Source of the DNA: Spirochaetales bacterium
GTDB lineage: Bacteria > Spirochaetota > Spirochaetia > DSM-2461
Reading direction: 5' to 3'
Assembly (NCBI GenBank): GCA_028533045.1
Contig: JAQQAP010000006.1
Location: 1 to 54,006, forward strand
Length of the DNA stretch: 54,006 bases
Shown here: in pieces, positions 6,400 through 13,056 of the stretch
How positions within the stretch are numbered: position 1 is the stretch's first letter
How the letters are laid out: each line of letters begins with the position of its first letter
Position numbers and translations under genes: made by a program
Notes under the pieces: model-generated
Told to the model about the DNA's origin: nothing
Database searches by the model: none
Seen by the model: the letters and a program-made list of their open reading frames with translations, nothing else

Positions 6400-6749
6400 T
6401 ATTTCCCCAATTTTTTCCCTATCCCATCAAACACTTCAAAAAGATCTACTATGCTCTCCAGCTCTTCTTCATCCATGGAGTCTACCCACTCATGAAAGTT
6501 GCGGCGGAGCTTGGTCTGCTCTTTCGAATCTGAATCAATGCCGCTAATCAAAAATTCAACAGAAGTATTAAGAACTTTTGCAATAGAAACAGCCTGATCG
6601 ACCTTAGGCAATATCCCTTTCGATACCCAACCTCGAAAGGTTGCAAAAGATATTCCGCACTCTATGGCAACCGCTTCCTGAGTTGTATTTCTTTCCTTAA
6701 TAAGGATTTTCACATTTTCCCAAAACTTCATATATCCATACATCGACAT
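6399..6749 (-). CDS. CI-like HTH repressor
   Basis: About 116 aa. Helix-turn-helix in MKFWENVKILIKERNTTQEA, VAIECGISFATFRGWVSKG, ending VEFLISG, as in phage CI/C2-type repressors; the C-terminal 50 residues are acidic helices rather than a LexA-like peptidase domain. Starts are possible at 6749, 6743 or 6731; none has a strong ribosome site, and 6731 gives the canonical domain start. It is divergent from the early genes across a promoter with two dyads, the position of a lambda-like immunity switch. Induction would need another route than self-cleavage, for example the antirepressor at 7608-8330. Confidence 0.7.
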   Translation of the reverse strand: MSMYGYMKFWENVKILIKERNTTQEAVAIECGISFATFRGWVSKGILPKVDQAVSIAKVLNTSVEFLISGIDSDSKEQTKLRRNFHEWVDSMDEEELESIVDLFEVFDGIGKKLGK

Positions 6750-6761
6750 AGCTCTGATATA

Positions 6762-6783
6762 AATGTAGCAAAAATGATACATT
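6762..6783. promoter_or_regulatory. Inverted repeat upstream of the repressor gene
   Basis: AATGTA, ten bases, TACATT (6762-6767 and 6778-6783). It lies between the repressor start and the early promoter and is a candidate operator for repressor autoregulation. Confidence 0.4.
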
Positions 6784-6788
6784 TTTTC

Positions 6789-6816
6789 TTGACAAAGTCG
6801 CCAAATGGCGCATAAT
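6789..6816 (+). promoter_or_regulatory. Early lytic promoter with operator in the spacer
   Basis: TTGACA (6789-6794), 16-bp spacer, CATAAT (6811-6816). The spacer holds the perfect palindrome CGCCAAATGGCG (6799-6810), ideally placed for a repressor dimer to exclude RNA polymerase. Transcription would start near 6823, at the first codon of the next gene. Confidence 0.65.
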
Positions 6817-6822
6817 AGAATC

Positions 6823-7041
6823 ATGAATGATGCAGAACAGAAACATAAAGGTCCAATCCGTACGGCAATACCGTTTACAGGAGAAGAAAGGGAGCGTTAT
6901 GAGGCTTTCAAGAAAGCAACTGGTCGCTCCACCTCTCCGTTCATAAAAGTTTTGCTGATGCGAGAAGTAACTGCTTGGGAAAAATCTTTGTCTAGCCAAG
7001 ACCAGGCCTCCGAACTCCGGAAGATGATGGAACAAGCATGA
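6823..7041 (+). CDS. Small RHH-like early protein
   Basis: 72 aa, MNDAEQKHKGPIRTAIPFTG then EERERYEAFKKATGRSTSPF. A short beta-like segment (RTAIPF) followed by two helices resembles ribbon-helix-helix DNA-binding proteins of the Arc/CopG type. It is the first gene of the early operon, in the Cro position. No Shine-Dalgarno precedes the ATG, and the promoter places the transcription start almost on it, so the mRNA may be leaderless. A longer frame from 6805 would start inside the promoter and is rejected. Confidence 0.5.
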   Translation: MNDAEQKHKGPIRTAIPFTGEERERYEAFKKATGRSTSPFIKVLLMREVTAWEKSLSSQDQASELRKMMEQA

Positions 7042-7226
7042 GCCAAACCGGGATTGACCCCCAAGGTACAGAGATTCTCAAAGTAGAGATGTACCCCAAG
7101 GATAATGACTACCTTTACCGTCTTTTCTTTGGGAGCAAGGTATTCCAGGGATTCACCACCATAGAGGAAGCATTAAACGCCCGACTGGGGCTTCATACAG
7201 TCAAAGGGAATCAGGAGCAATCATGA
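7038..7226 (+). CDS. Small early protein, paralogue A
   Basis: 62 aa. Core GTEILKVEMYPKDNDYLYRL and VFQGFTTIEEALNARLGL. It aligns along its length with the next gene (GTQILSVEMYSY, IHGFKTVQRALDARYDF), so the two arose by tandem duplication. The pattern strand-strand-helix suggests a small alpha/beta domain. It overlaps both neighbours by 4 nt (ATGA). Function unknown. Confidence 0.55.
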   Translation: MSQTGIDPQGTEILKVEMYPKDNDYLYRLFFGSKVFQGFTTIEEALNARLGLHTVKGNQEQS

Positions 7227-7435
7227 ATCAGAAAGAAGCAAATGCTAAAGGAACACAGATTTTGTCTGTCGAGATGTATTCCTATAAAGGAGAAACTCTT
7301 TTCCGTATCAAAAGCGGGAGTCAGTCAATTCATGGTTTTAAAACTGTTCAAAGAGCTTTGGATGCACGATATGACTTTTCTCTTGGCAAAGAGGAAATTG
7401 ATAAAATCATTGCGCGCCATATGAGGGAAGATTAA
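7223..7435 (+). CDS. Small early protein, paralogue B
   Basis: 70 aa. It shares the GT.IL.VEMY, GF.T...ALDAR core with the gene just upstream but has a longer C-terminal helix (LGKEEIDKIIARHMRED). Its ATG overlaps the upstream stop by 4 nt and its TAA overlaps the following ATG (TAATG). The divergence between copies suggests an old duplication with both retained. Confidence 0.55.
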   Translation: MNQKEANAKGTQILSVEMYSYKGETLFRIKSGSQSIHGFKTVQRALDARYDFSLGKEEIDKIIARHMRED

Positions 7436-7608
7436 TGAAAGTTTACCGCCATATCAACGGAATCAGCCTTAACGGTCGGGAATACCTCCTCAATGAGGAT
7501 GATACGGTGAAAGAGTTCCGGGATGAAGCTGAGGTCAAGGAGTATTTGGAGCTCCACCATAACGACGACCTGGAAGAGTACGGGATTTTCCTTACGGAGG
7601 AAGACTAA
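7435..7608 (+). CDS. 57-aa acidic early protein
   Basis: Starts MKVYRHINGISLNGREYLLN and ends EEYGIFLTEED. Strongly acidic in the second half. Both ends overlap neighbouring genes as TAATG, so it sits in an unbroken translational chain. The strand-strand-helix pattern (YLL, then VKEFRDEAEVKEYLELHH) resembles the two genes before it in general layout, though not clearly in sequence. No family recognised. Confidence 0.5.
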   Translation: MKVYRHINGISLNGREYLLNEDDTVKEFRDEAEVKEYLELHHNDDLEEYGIFLTEED

Positions 7609-8330
7609 TGAATATTCAAATATTTGATTTCAAAGGGAATGAAGTTAGAGAGATTACTGACATAAACGGTAATCCTTGGTTTGTAGCAAAGGATATTTGC
7701 CAGATTTTAGGATATACAAATCCAAGCAAGGCAATTTCTGACCATGTAGATTCTGATGATAAGCTCAATAACGAATCGTTATCCAGTTTGGGACAGCGCG
7801 GTGGATGGATTGTAAATGAATCCGGCCTCTACAGCCTGATTCTTAGAAGCCAACTGCCTTCTGCTAAAGCTTTCAAAAAGTGGGTAACATCCGAAGTACT
7901 TCCCGCTATCCGGAAAAACGGCGGCTATCTTTCATCCTCTGTGGATTTCACCGATCCCGACAACATCCAGAGACTTCTTAATGCCTGGAAAGAGGACCGA
8001 AAGAAGCTGGAAGTCGCTCAACCCAAAGCCGCTTTTACAGATGCAGTCCTGAGAGATAAGCACACTCATTTTTCTATAACAGAAGCCAGTAAGCATTTTG
8101 GGATGCTCCGTAAACAGCTCTTTGATCTTCTGAGAAAGAACGGCCTCCTTCTTGAGGACAACACCCCGAGCCAGAAAGCATTGAGAGAGGAAGTTCTTAC
8201 ATATCGACTTAATCCTGGAATCAATGGGCTTAATAGATCTCAATCAGTTTTTACATCGGACAACCTATTTAATTTCCACAAGCGCTACCTCAATGACGGT
8301 GGCCAGCTTGAACTTATACCGGGAGCATAG
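7608..8330 (+). CDS. Phage antirepressor (BRO-N plus KilAC/ANT domains)
   Basis: 240 aa. Residues about 5-105 are a BRO-N domain (NPWFVAKDICQILGYTNPSK, GGWIVNESGLYSLILRS, AFKKWVTSEVLPAIRKNGGY). The C-terminal part has the ANT/KilAC pattern (SITEASKHFGMLRKQLFDLL, KNGLLLED). Such proteins bind or displace phage repressors and promote lytic growth. In this window a role against the CI-like repressor divergently encoded 0.9 kb upstream is plausible. It follows TAATG-coupled early genes and is followed by another overlapping gene. Confidence 0.85.
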   Translation: MNIQIFDFKGNEVREITDINGNPWFVAKDICQILGYTNPSKAISDHVDSDDKLNNESLSSLGQRGGWIVNESGLYSLILRSQLPSAKAFKKWVTSEVLPAIRKNGGYLSSSVDFTDPDNIQRLLNAWKEDRKKLEVAQPKAAFTDAVLRDKHTHFSITEASKHFGMLRKQLFDLLRKNGLLLEDNTPSQKALREEVLTYRLNPGINGLNRSQSVFTSDNLFNFHKRYLNDGGQLELIPGA

Positions 8331-8611
8331 TGGTGAAAATTAAAAAAGAAACTATTTACAGGTGTGATCATTGTAATAAGCCATATTACAGCCGGAGTCA
8401 TTGCAAAGAGCATGAAGCCAAATGCTTGAAAGATCCCAAGAACAAAGGCTGCTATTCCTGTGAACATTATTTCGGGGAGTGTGCCAGGGCCATACTCCCA
8501 GCAAAGAGAGAACAGGTCGGCGAGGCTGATTTATACAGGAATTGTTCAGGATTTAAGTATTACGATCCCCTTTCCTATGACCCCTTTTCAAATGGAGACG
8601 AACCGGCATGA
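8330..8611 (+). CDS. Zinc-finger-like protein
   Basis: 93 aa, GTG start. Contains YRCDHCNKPYYSRSHCKEHE followed by KC, which looks like a C2H2-type finger with extra Cys/His, and a second pair GCYSCEHYFGEC. The rest, including PLSYDPFSNGDEPA, appears disordered. The likely role is nucleic-acid binding in early phage regulation; the partner is unknown. Its stop overlaps the next start (ATGA). Confidence 0.5.
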   Translation: MVKIKKETIYRCDHCNKPYYSRSHCKEHEAKCLKDPKNKGCYSCEHYFGECARAILPAKREQVGEADLYRNCSGFKYYDPLSYDPFSNGDEPA

Positions 8612-8928
8612 GTGAATCAGACCAGATCCTCACAACACTACGTGAAATGAAAGCCCAAATGTACGTCCTTACTACGGCGGTCCTGGGCGGGATTCCCGAA
8701 TGGGTCACTATTCAGAAAGCCTGTGAACTTAAGGGGATGAATCTTAGTACAGTTACCGGGGATAAACGATTACAGCCCCGGTTCGGTGTTCCTGATAAAC
8801 GAGAATCTACTCGGAAGTATTGGAAGCGGGACACCATCATTGAATGGCTGGGAGTTGTTGGAGAAGGTGACCGATTGGAATACGCCCAGCGGTGGCCTAC
8901 TGAATATCGAATGATCAATTGTACATGA
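8608..8928 (+). CDS. Putative winged-HTH DNA-binding protein
   Basis: 106 aa. The N-terminus is a helix (SDQILTTLREMKAQMYVLTT). Then WVTIQKACELKGMNLSTVTG and KYWKRDTIIEWLGV resemble the helix-turn-helix and anchor of MerR/excisionase-like folds, where W(V)TI..AC selects a site and R....TIIEWL closes the domain. It may be a regulator or an excisionase. It is the last gene before a 357-bp stretch without a convincing gene. Confidence 0.4.
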   Translation: MSESDQILTTLREMKAQMYVLTTAVLGGIPEWVTIQKACELKGMNLSTVTGDKRLQPRFGVPDKRESTRKYWKRDTIIEWLGVVGEGDRLEYAQRWPTEYRMINCT

Positions 8929-8931
8929 CGA

Positions 8932-8970
8932 ACGGAGAATGGTTTCTGGGGTTCGACTCCCCTACTCCGT
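8932..8970 (+). other. tRNA acceptor/T-arm-like element
   Basis: ACGGAG (8932-8937) pairs with CTCCGT (8965-8970), enclosing GGGG-TTCGACT-CCCC (8948-8962), a canonical T-arm with TTCGA in its loop. D-arm and anticodon arm are missing; only 10 nt separate the acceptor strand from the T-arm. It could be a relic tRNA, a former attachment site, or the 5' domain of a larger structured RNA. Confidence 0.45.
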
Positions 8971-9270
8971 AAAACCGGATGATTTTAGTGGTATTTTGTC
9001 GCCGGTGGATGCAGTTTCCGAAGCTGCTTAACTCAATTCGGTCCAGTCTGCGGGCAGAGGGTATCTGCTAGCCCCATCTATGGGAGAAATAGATGCCTGG
9101 CAAAGCGCCATCCCGGCCATTAAAGAGGCTGGCCGGGATTATTTGGGAACAACCGTACGTTGTGCGGAAGGAATATTAAACCAGGGGATTAACACCCCCC
9201 AAAATGAACCCACTATTTCAAAAACGACTCAGCGGAACAACAGGACCGCCGGGGGTCTATTCCCGGAACC
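8932..9270 (+). ncRNA. Candidate structured RNA, hairpin-dense region without a gene
   Basis: In otherwise gene-packed early DNA this stretch is almost wholly made of local inverted repeats: the T-arm-like element; ACCGG 8974/9002 CCGGT; GCAGTTT 9011/AAGCTGC 9021; GCAGA 9054/TCTGC 9064; CATCTAT 9075/ATAGATG 9089; TGGC 9098/GCCA 9107; a 10-bp stem 9110-9119/9130-9139; ACAAC 9149/GTTGT 9159; GGGG 9184/CCCC 9195; CCGGG 9249/CCCGG 9262. A 64-codon frame (9080-9274) exists but has no ribosome site, and its ATG lies inside a hairpin. I recognise no known RNA family. Confidence 0.4.
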
Positions 9271-9285
9271 TTAAGGAGGTAACCA

Positions 9286-10233
9286 TTGAATCAGGACCAG
9301 GTAAAAGAAAAGCTTTTGGAACTCGATAGCGAAGTCGAGGAGTTCCAGGTCATATTCTCCGGTAAAGCAAGCCGCCGGTGGGACGGGAAGTACTACCCCG
9401 ATACCCATGAAATCGTAATCAACAATAAGAACTTTGAGGATGATAACTCCCTTATGTACACGGCACTTCATGAATTCGCCCATCATATCCAGTTCACCCG
9501 CCATGCGAAGGAGACAACTTCCCGGGCTCATACAAACCTTTTCTGGAGTATCTTCCATAAGCTACTTCATGAGGCCACGGAAAAGGGGACCTATACCAAC
9601 ATCTATGATGAAGACCCCCGGTTCCGGGAAGTAACCGAGAAAATCCAGGAGGATTTCATCCAGAAGAACGGGGAACTCATGAAAGCCCTTGGAAAGATGC
9701 TCGTTCAGGCCTTGGACCTCTGCCAGCAGAAGCACGTCATATTTGAGGACTACATTGAGCGAGAACTGGGATTAACCAGGTCAACCGCCAAATCGGCCAT
9801 GATGATGTTCGCCCGAGATGTGGACCCCTCCCTGGGATTCGACAAGATGAAGATGGTCGCCGCCATCAAAGAACCCAAGGCCCGGGAAGAAGCGACCCGA
9901 GCCCTCAAAGACGGGAAAACTCAGAACGAAGTCAAAGAGGAAATCAAAGCAGCCAAGGCGAAACCTCCCAAGAGCGAATACTCCAGCTTGAAGAAAACTA
10001 AGAAGAGACTGGAGAAATCGATAGAAGAACTCACTTTGAAGCTTGAGGATGTTACATCGAGGATAGAAACCCTTGAGGACACCGCCGATGAATCGCCCCC
10101 CCTCCCGGAACCTCCCTGTCCTGGAGTCGTAAGAGGCACACAGATAAGACAGCCCACGCTCCCCCCTGGAGAAAGTGGCGAATACATAGAGAAAACCCCT
10201 TATGAGAGGATGCGCGGGAGGTCACATCGATGA
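9286..10233 (+). CDS. HExxH (SprT/minigluzincin-like) protein with coiled-coil tail
   Basis: 315 aa from a TTG start with a strong AAGGAGGT 5 nt upstream. N-terminal metallopeptidase-like segment: YYPDTHEIVINNK, LHEFAHHIQF (H62, E63, H66) and AHTNLFWSIFHKLL with H82 as a possible third ligand. A middle helical region includes ERELGLTRSTAKSAMMM, a possible DNA-binding helix pair. Residues about 205-260 are a charged coiled coil, and the tail is proline-rich. It could be a DNA-associated protease of the SprT kind or a regulator. It begins the replication block after the hairpin-dense region. Confidence 0.5.
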   Translation: MNQDQVKEKLLELDSEVEEFQVIFSGKASRRWDGKYYPDTHEIVINNKNFEDDNSLMYTALHEFAHHIQFTRHAKETTSRAHTNLFWSIFHKLLHEATEKGTYTNIYDEDPRFREVTEKIQEDFIQKNGELMKALGKMLVQALDLCQQKHVIFEDYIERELGLTRSTAKSAMMMFARDVDPSLGFDKMKMVAAIKEPKAREEATRALKDGKTQNEVKEEIKAAKAKPPKSEYSSLKKTKKRLEKSIEELTLKLEDVTSRIETLEDTADESPPLPEPPCPGVVRGTQIRQPTLPPGESGEYIEKTPYERMRGRSHR

Positions 10234-10382
10234 ACACAATCCAGAAGAACGCCCAGGAGATCATGAGAGAAATCAACCGGCCTATCCCGAACCATACCCG
10301 GATAGAGTGCTTGGCCAGGGAGATAGAGAGATTGAGCACCGGTTCCGGGGAGAAGGCCCATGGGATACGAACACAGCCTTAG
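10230..10382 (+). CDS. 50-aa small protein
   Basis: Starts MNTIQKNAQEIMREINRPIP; ATGA overlap with the upstream stop, and its 3' end overlaps the next gene by 23 nt in another frame. Mostly helical (IECLAREIERLS) and charged. No family recognised; the coupled start and position between real genes are the support. Confidence 0.4.
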   Translation: MNTIQKNAQEIMREINRPIPNHTRIECLAREIERLSTGSGEKAHGIRTQP

Positions 10383-10815
10383 CTTCATAGCCAAGATCCG
10401 GAAAAGAGATGGGAGAATGAAGATCGAGTTCTCCAAGGACGAAAGGCTACTGGTTCAAGACGTCCTGGACTTCTGGAAGATGCGAGGCGGGGTGGTTCAA
10501 TTCACTCTGAGCCGCCCCGTTAAGCCCCGAACGGTCGGAGTCCGAAGTCAGCAAAGCCATATAAACGGCCATTGCCAACAGCTTGCGGTTGAGACGGGAC
10601 AACCCTTCCCCCAGGTGAAGCGGGAAATGAAGTACCTGGCTATCTCCCGGGGTTATCCCATCCTTTACGACGAAGAGGGAAACCTCCTCCTGGATGAATA
10701 CGGGAGAGAACAAGGGATTTCCGAAGCATCGGCCAACACCGTTGAGGCGGGATTTCTGATTGATGCGATCCACCAGTATGCAGATGAAGAGGGGATCACC
10801 CTCATTGAGGATTAG
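10360..10815 (+). CDS. Possible NinB-like recombination protein
   Basis: 151 aa. GGAG lies upstream of ATG 10360. Features recalling phage NinB-type proteins are a basic N-terminal strand region, a central stretch where an invariant cluster would be (SQQSHINGHCQQLAVETGQP), and a C-terminal helix region EASANTVEAGFLIDAIHQYA ending EEGITLIED, like the typical end of that family. NinB proteins bind single-stranded DNA and assist RecA-like recombination. The similarity is moderate; its neighbours encode an SSB and a zinc protein, which fits. Confidence 0.45.
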   Translation: MGYEHSLSFIAKIRKRDGRMKIEFSKDERLLVQDVLDFWKMRGGVVQFTLSRPVKPRTVGVRSQQSHINGHCQQLAVETGQPFPQVKREMKYLAISRGYPILYDEEGNLLLDEYGREQGISEASANTVEAGFLIDAIHQYADEEGITLIED

Positions 10816-10819
10816 ACGA

Positions 10820-11179
10820 ATGAAAAGAACATTATTAACCATGGACATAATCCGGAACCTCCGGGCTGTCCGGGGGATGTGTCCCGTATGCGGCGGCCCC
10901 CTCAAGTTGAACATAAGAACCGGGAAGCCTGGCCAGTGGGCCCACTTCATCCGGGATACCAAATCCCATAAGAAGCGCTTTGGTTCTGCCATCGTGGGGA
11001 GTAAGTACAACGGGATCCGCGTGTGTGATCTGGATTGTAACAATGCGGTCCAGCTCAGCTACTGTAGCAGGCCCCTACTCTGTAACGAACTGGCCGAGGA
11101 TATCCGCACCCTTGAGAAACGGGACCGGGATGTACAAAAAGGGTTCCGGGAAGTTAAGCGGGAGGCCTGTTGTGGCTGA
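10820..11179 (+). CDS. Zinc-binding, possibly HNH-like protein
   Basis: 119 aa from ATG 10820 (GAGG about 10 nt upstream). CPVCGGPL, then WAHFIRDTKSH, KYNGIRVCDLDCNNAVQ and a C-terminal CC. The order CxxC, AH, N, C...C resembles a divergent HNH fold in which His and Asn would be catalytic and the cysteines bind zinc. It overlaps the start of the SSB gene by 8 nt. It could be a recombination nuclease or only a structural zinc protein. Confidence 0.4.
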   Translation: MKRTLLTMDIIRNLRAVRGMCPVCGGPLKLNIRTGKPGQWAHFIRDTKSHKKRFGSAIVGSKYNGIRVCDLDCNNAVQLSYCSRPLLCNELAEDIRTLEKRDRDVQKGFREVKREACCG

Positions 11180-11669
11180 GGATATCAACAAGGTAATGCT
11201 GGTCGGTCGCCTCCCCCGGGACGCGGAACTCTCCTATACCAATTCGGGCATTGCCCTTTGCAAGTTCTCCCTGGCGGTGAACCGGCGGAAGAAGCAGGGG
11301 GACCAGTGGATTGATGAAGGGAATTTCTTTGAACTGAACCTCTGGGGCCGCCGTGGGGAAAACCTCAACTCCTACTTAACCAAGGGAGTACAGGTCGCCA
11401 TCGAGGGCCAGCTAAGACAGGAAAGATGGGAACAGGACGGGAGGAACCGGTCTAAGGTTTCTATTGAAGTCGTAAACATCCAGCTTCTCGGTGGCCGCCG
11501 TGATGATAACAGACAGGGGCCGTCTCCTGGGAACAGCAATAGGAGCTCCGGTGGAAATAGACAGGGTTCCGGGAATAGGAAGCAACAGGGAGGACGGAAC
11601 AGCTATGAAAGCTACACCCCTCCCAGTCAGCCGAGACAGGACAACTACGAGGATGATATCCCCTTTTAA
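11172..11669 (+). CDS. ssb: Single-stranded DNA-binding protein
   Basis: 165 aa from GTG 11172, chosen for the GGGAGG six nt upstream and because the domain begins at once (EDINKVMLVGRLPRDAELSY). OB-fold residues about 1-105 (FSLAVNRRKK, NFFELNLWGR, GVQVAIEGQLRQERW), then a Gly/Asn/Ser-rich linker and the acidic tip DDIPF, which recruits replication and repair partners. Full-length bacterial-type SSB. It sits within the phage replication block, and a second, short OB-fold protein is encoded at 13919. Confidence 0.9.
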   Translation: MAEDINKVMLVGRLPRDAELSYTNSGIALCKFSLAVNRRKKQGDQWIDEGNFFELNLWGRRGENLNSYLTKGVQVAIEGQLRQERWEQDGRNRSKVSIEVVNIQLLGGRRDDNRQGPSPGNSNRSSGGNRQGSGNRKQQGGRNSYESYTPPSQPRQDNYEDDIPF

Positions 11670-11679
11670 GGATTGAGGT

Positions 11680-11979
11680 ATGAGCGGACAGAAAAGAGAC
11701 AGAAGCAGAGTAAAAATTATTGATTGGCATATTCGGGAGCACTACCCCGAGAAGGGGCCTGATTATGTGGCTGATCTCCTGGGGGAATCCCGGTCCTACA
11801 TCATGAGCCGGGCCCATTATCTAAAGGTTCCCATGAAGAAAAAGCCGGGTTCCGGGAAAACCAAGGCAAAACAGCCGACTAAAGAAGATTTGAAAAAGGA
11901 GAACCTTGAGCTTAAAGCCCAGAATAAGGCTCTCCGGTTAGAGCTGATTAAGTTCACGGATAGAAAGAGGAAAGCATAA
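11680..11979 (+). CDS. Putative HTH and coiled-coil protein
   Basis: 99 aa. The N-terminal half (IIDWHIREHYPEKGPDYVAD, LLGESRSYIMSRAHYLKV) looks like a helix-turn-helix with a recognition helix in SRSYIMSRA; the second half is lysine-rich and then a short coiled coil (KKENLELKAQNKALRLELIK). It is probably DNA-binding and dimeric. The downstream gene starts in its stop codon (TAATG). No named family recognised. Confidence 0.45.
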   Translation: MSGQKRDRSRVKIIDWHIREHYPEKGPDYVADLLGESRSYIMSRAHYLKVPMKKKPGSGKTKAKQPTKEDLKKENLELKAQNKALRLELIKFTDRKRKA

Positions 11980-12155
11980 TGAGCCATGGAACCGATTTGA
12001 AGCCGGCAACGGTAAAGATTATTGAATCTATTAAATCCAAGGAAGTCCGCAAGCTGCTCTTGAAAGGATTGGACCCACGGCAGACCATTGACGGCTGGTA
12101 TTATGCGCTTTCCTTGGGGATCTGGAATCTACAGGAGGGTAAAGATAATGGCTGA
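11979..12155 (+). CDS. 58-aa small protein
   Basis: Starts MSHGTDLKPATVKIIESIKS and ends YYALSLGIWNLQEGKDNG; helical with a short hydrophobic end. Coupled to the previous gene (TAATG) and overlapping the next by 8 nt. It carries within it the ribosome site AGGAGG for the replication gene. Family unknown. Confidence 0.45.
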   Translation: MSHGTDLKPATVKIIESIKSKEVRKLLLKGLDPRQTIDGWYYALSLGIWNLQEGKDNG

Positions 12156-13056
12156 AAGAAAAAACTTCATTGTACGAGGGGAACACCGAGATGCCATAGC
12201 TCTTCTCTCTAAGGAACAGAAAGGAGAACTCTTGGATGCCATGTTTATTTACAACCTGGACGAAAAGGAACCGGAGTTGGACGGCATGGTGAAAATGGCT
12301 TTTGCCTTTCTCAAGAACTCCTTTGATTATGACCGCGAGAAACATAAGAAGACCTGTGAAAGGAACCGCCGTAATGGAAAGAAAGGCGGTCGCCCAAAAA
12401 CTGATGAACCCACTGAGAATGAAGAAAACCCAAAAAACCCTGGCGGTTCGGATGATAACCCACAATATCCCAATGGTTCCGGGAATAACCCAGAAAACCC
12501 AGTGGGTTCTTTGGGAACCGACTCGAACCGAGAGGAACCCAAAAAAGCCAATACTAATACCAAGTCTAATACTAAATCTAATATACCCCCCTATATCCCC
12601 CCATCGGGGGAGAGTGTGGGTTGTGTTCGGGATTTTTCGAAAGAGTGGGACCGTCTGAGAATCTTCTGGAACTCTTCTGGGCTCCCTGAATATAAGAAGC
12701 TTTTCGTTAATCTCAGTGATGCCGGTGAGGTGAAGAACTGGATGAACGCCTATACCGAAGATGAGATCCAAGCTGCTATTACAAATTACCGGACCCTTCT
12801 CCCGAGGATTCCACCGACGGAAAAGACCTATGACACATTTTACGGCTTTATCCGTTCAGGGATAGACCGGTTCCACGATGGGGTTAATCCATCGGCCCGG
12901 TACGAATCGGAGGAGGAGAAGAAAGTTCATGCCTGTGCGCCCGAACCGGCCCGGGAAATATCAGAAGAGGAGCGAGAAGAAGTAAATCAGATGATGAAAG
13001 AAGCCGGAGGGATTCTGGGGATGATAGCCAAGAGCAGGGAGGCCGCCCATGCGTAG
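12148..13056 (+). CDS. DUF6291-type phage replication protein
   Basis: 302 aa from ATG 12148 with AGGAGG 10 nt upstream. The N-terminus (KNFIVRGEHRDAIALLSKEQ, KGELLDAMFIYNL, MVKMAFAFLKNSFDYDREK) followed by RNRRNGKKGGRPK is typical of DUF6291 proteins found where phage replication organisers are expected. Next is a low-complexity linker with NPxNP.GS repeats, then a C-terminal helical domain (about 185-265) with a Trp-rich start, possibly the helicase or DnaD-like partner domain. Likely recruits host replication proteins. Overlaps the next gene by 8 nt. Confidence 0.6.
   Translation: MAERKNFIVRGEHRDAIALLSKEQKGELLDAMFIYNLDEKEPELDGMVKMAFAFLKNSFDYDREKHKKTCERNRRNGKKGGRPKTDEPTENEENPKNPGGSDDNPQYPNGSGNNPENPVGSLGTDSNREEPKKANTNTKSNTKSNIPPYIPPSGESVGCVRDFSKEWDRLRIFWNSSGLPEYKKLFVNLSDAGEVKNWMNAYTEDEIQAAITNYRTLLPRIPPTEKTYDTFYGFIRSGIDRFHDGVNPSARYESEEEKKVHACAPEPAREISEEEREEVNQMMKEAGGILGMIAKSREAAHA

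Noticed and set aside
6805..6822. ATG at 6805 as start of the first early gene
   Set aside because: It lies between the promoter -35 and -10 boxes, so it would not be transcribed from that promoter.
9080..9274. 64-codon plus-strand frame in the hairpin-rich region
   Set aside because: No ribosome site, ATG within a hairpin, sequence without a recognisable fold; the region is better explained as structured RNA. Not excluded completely.
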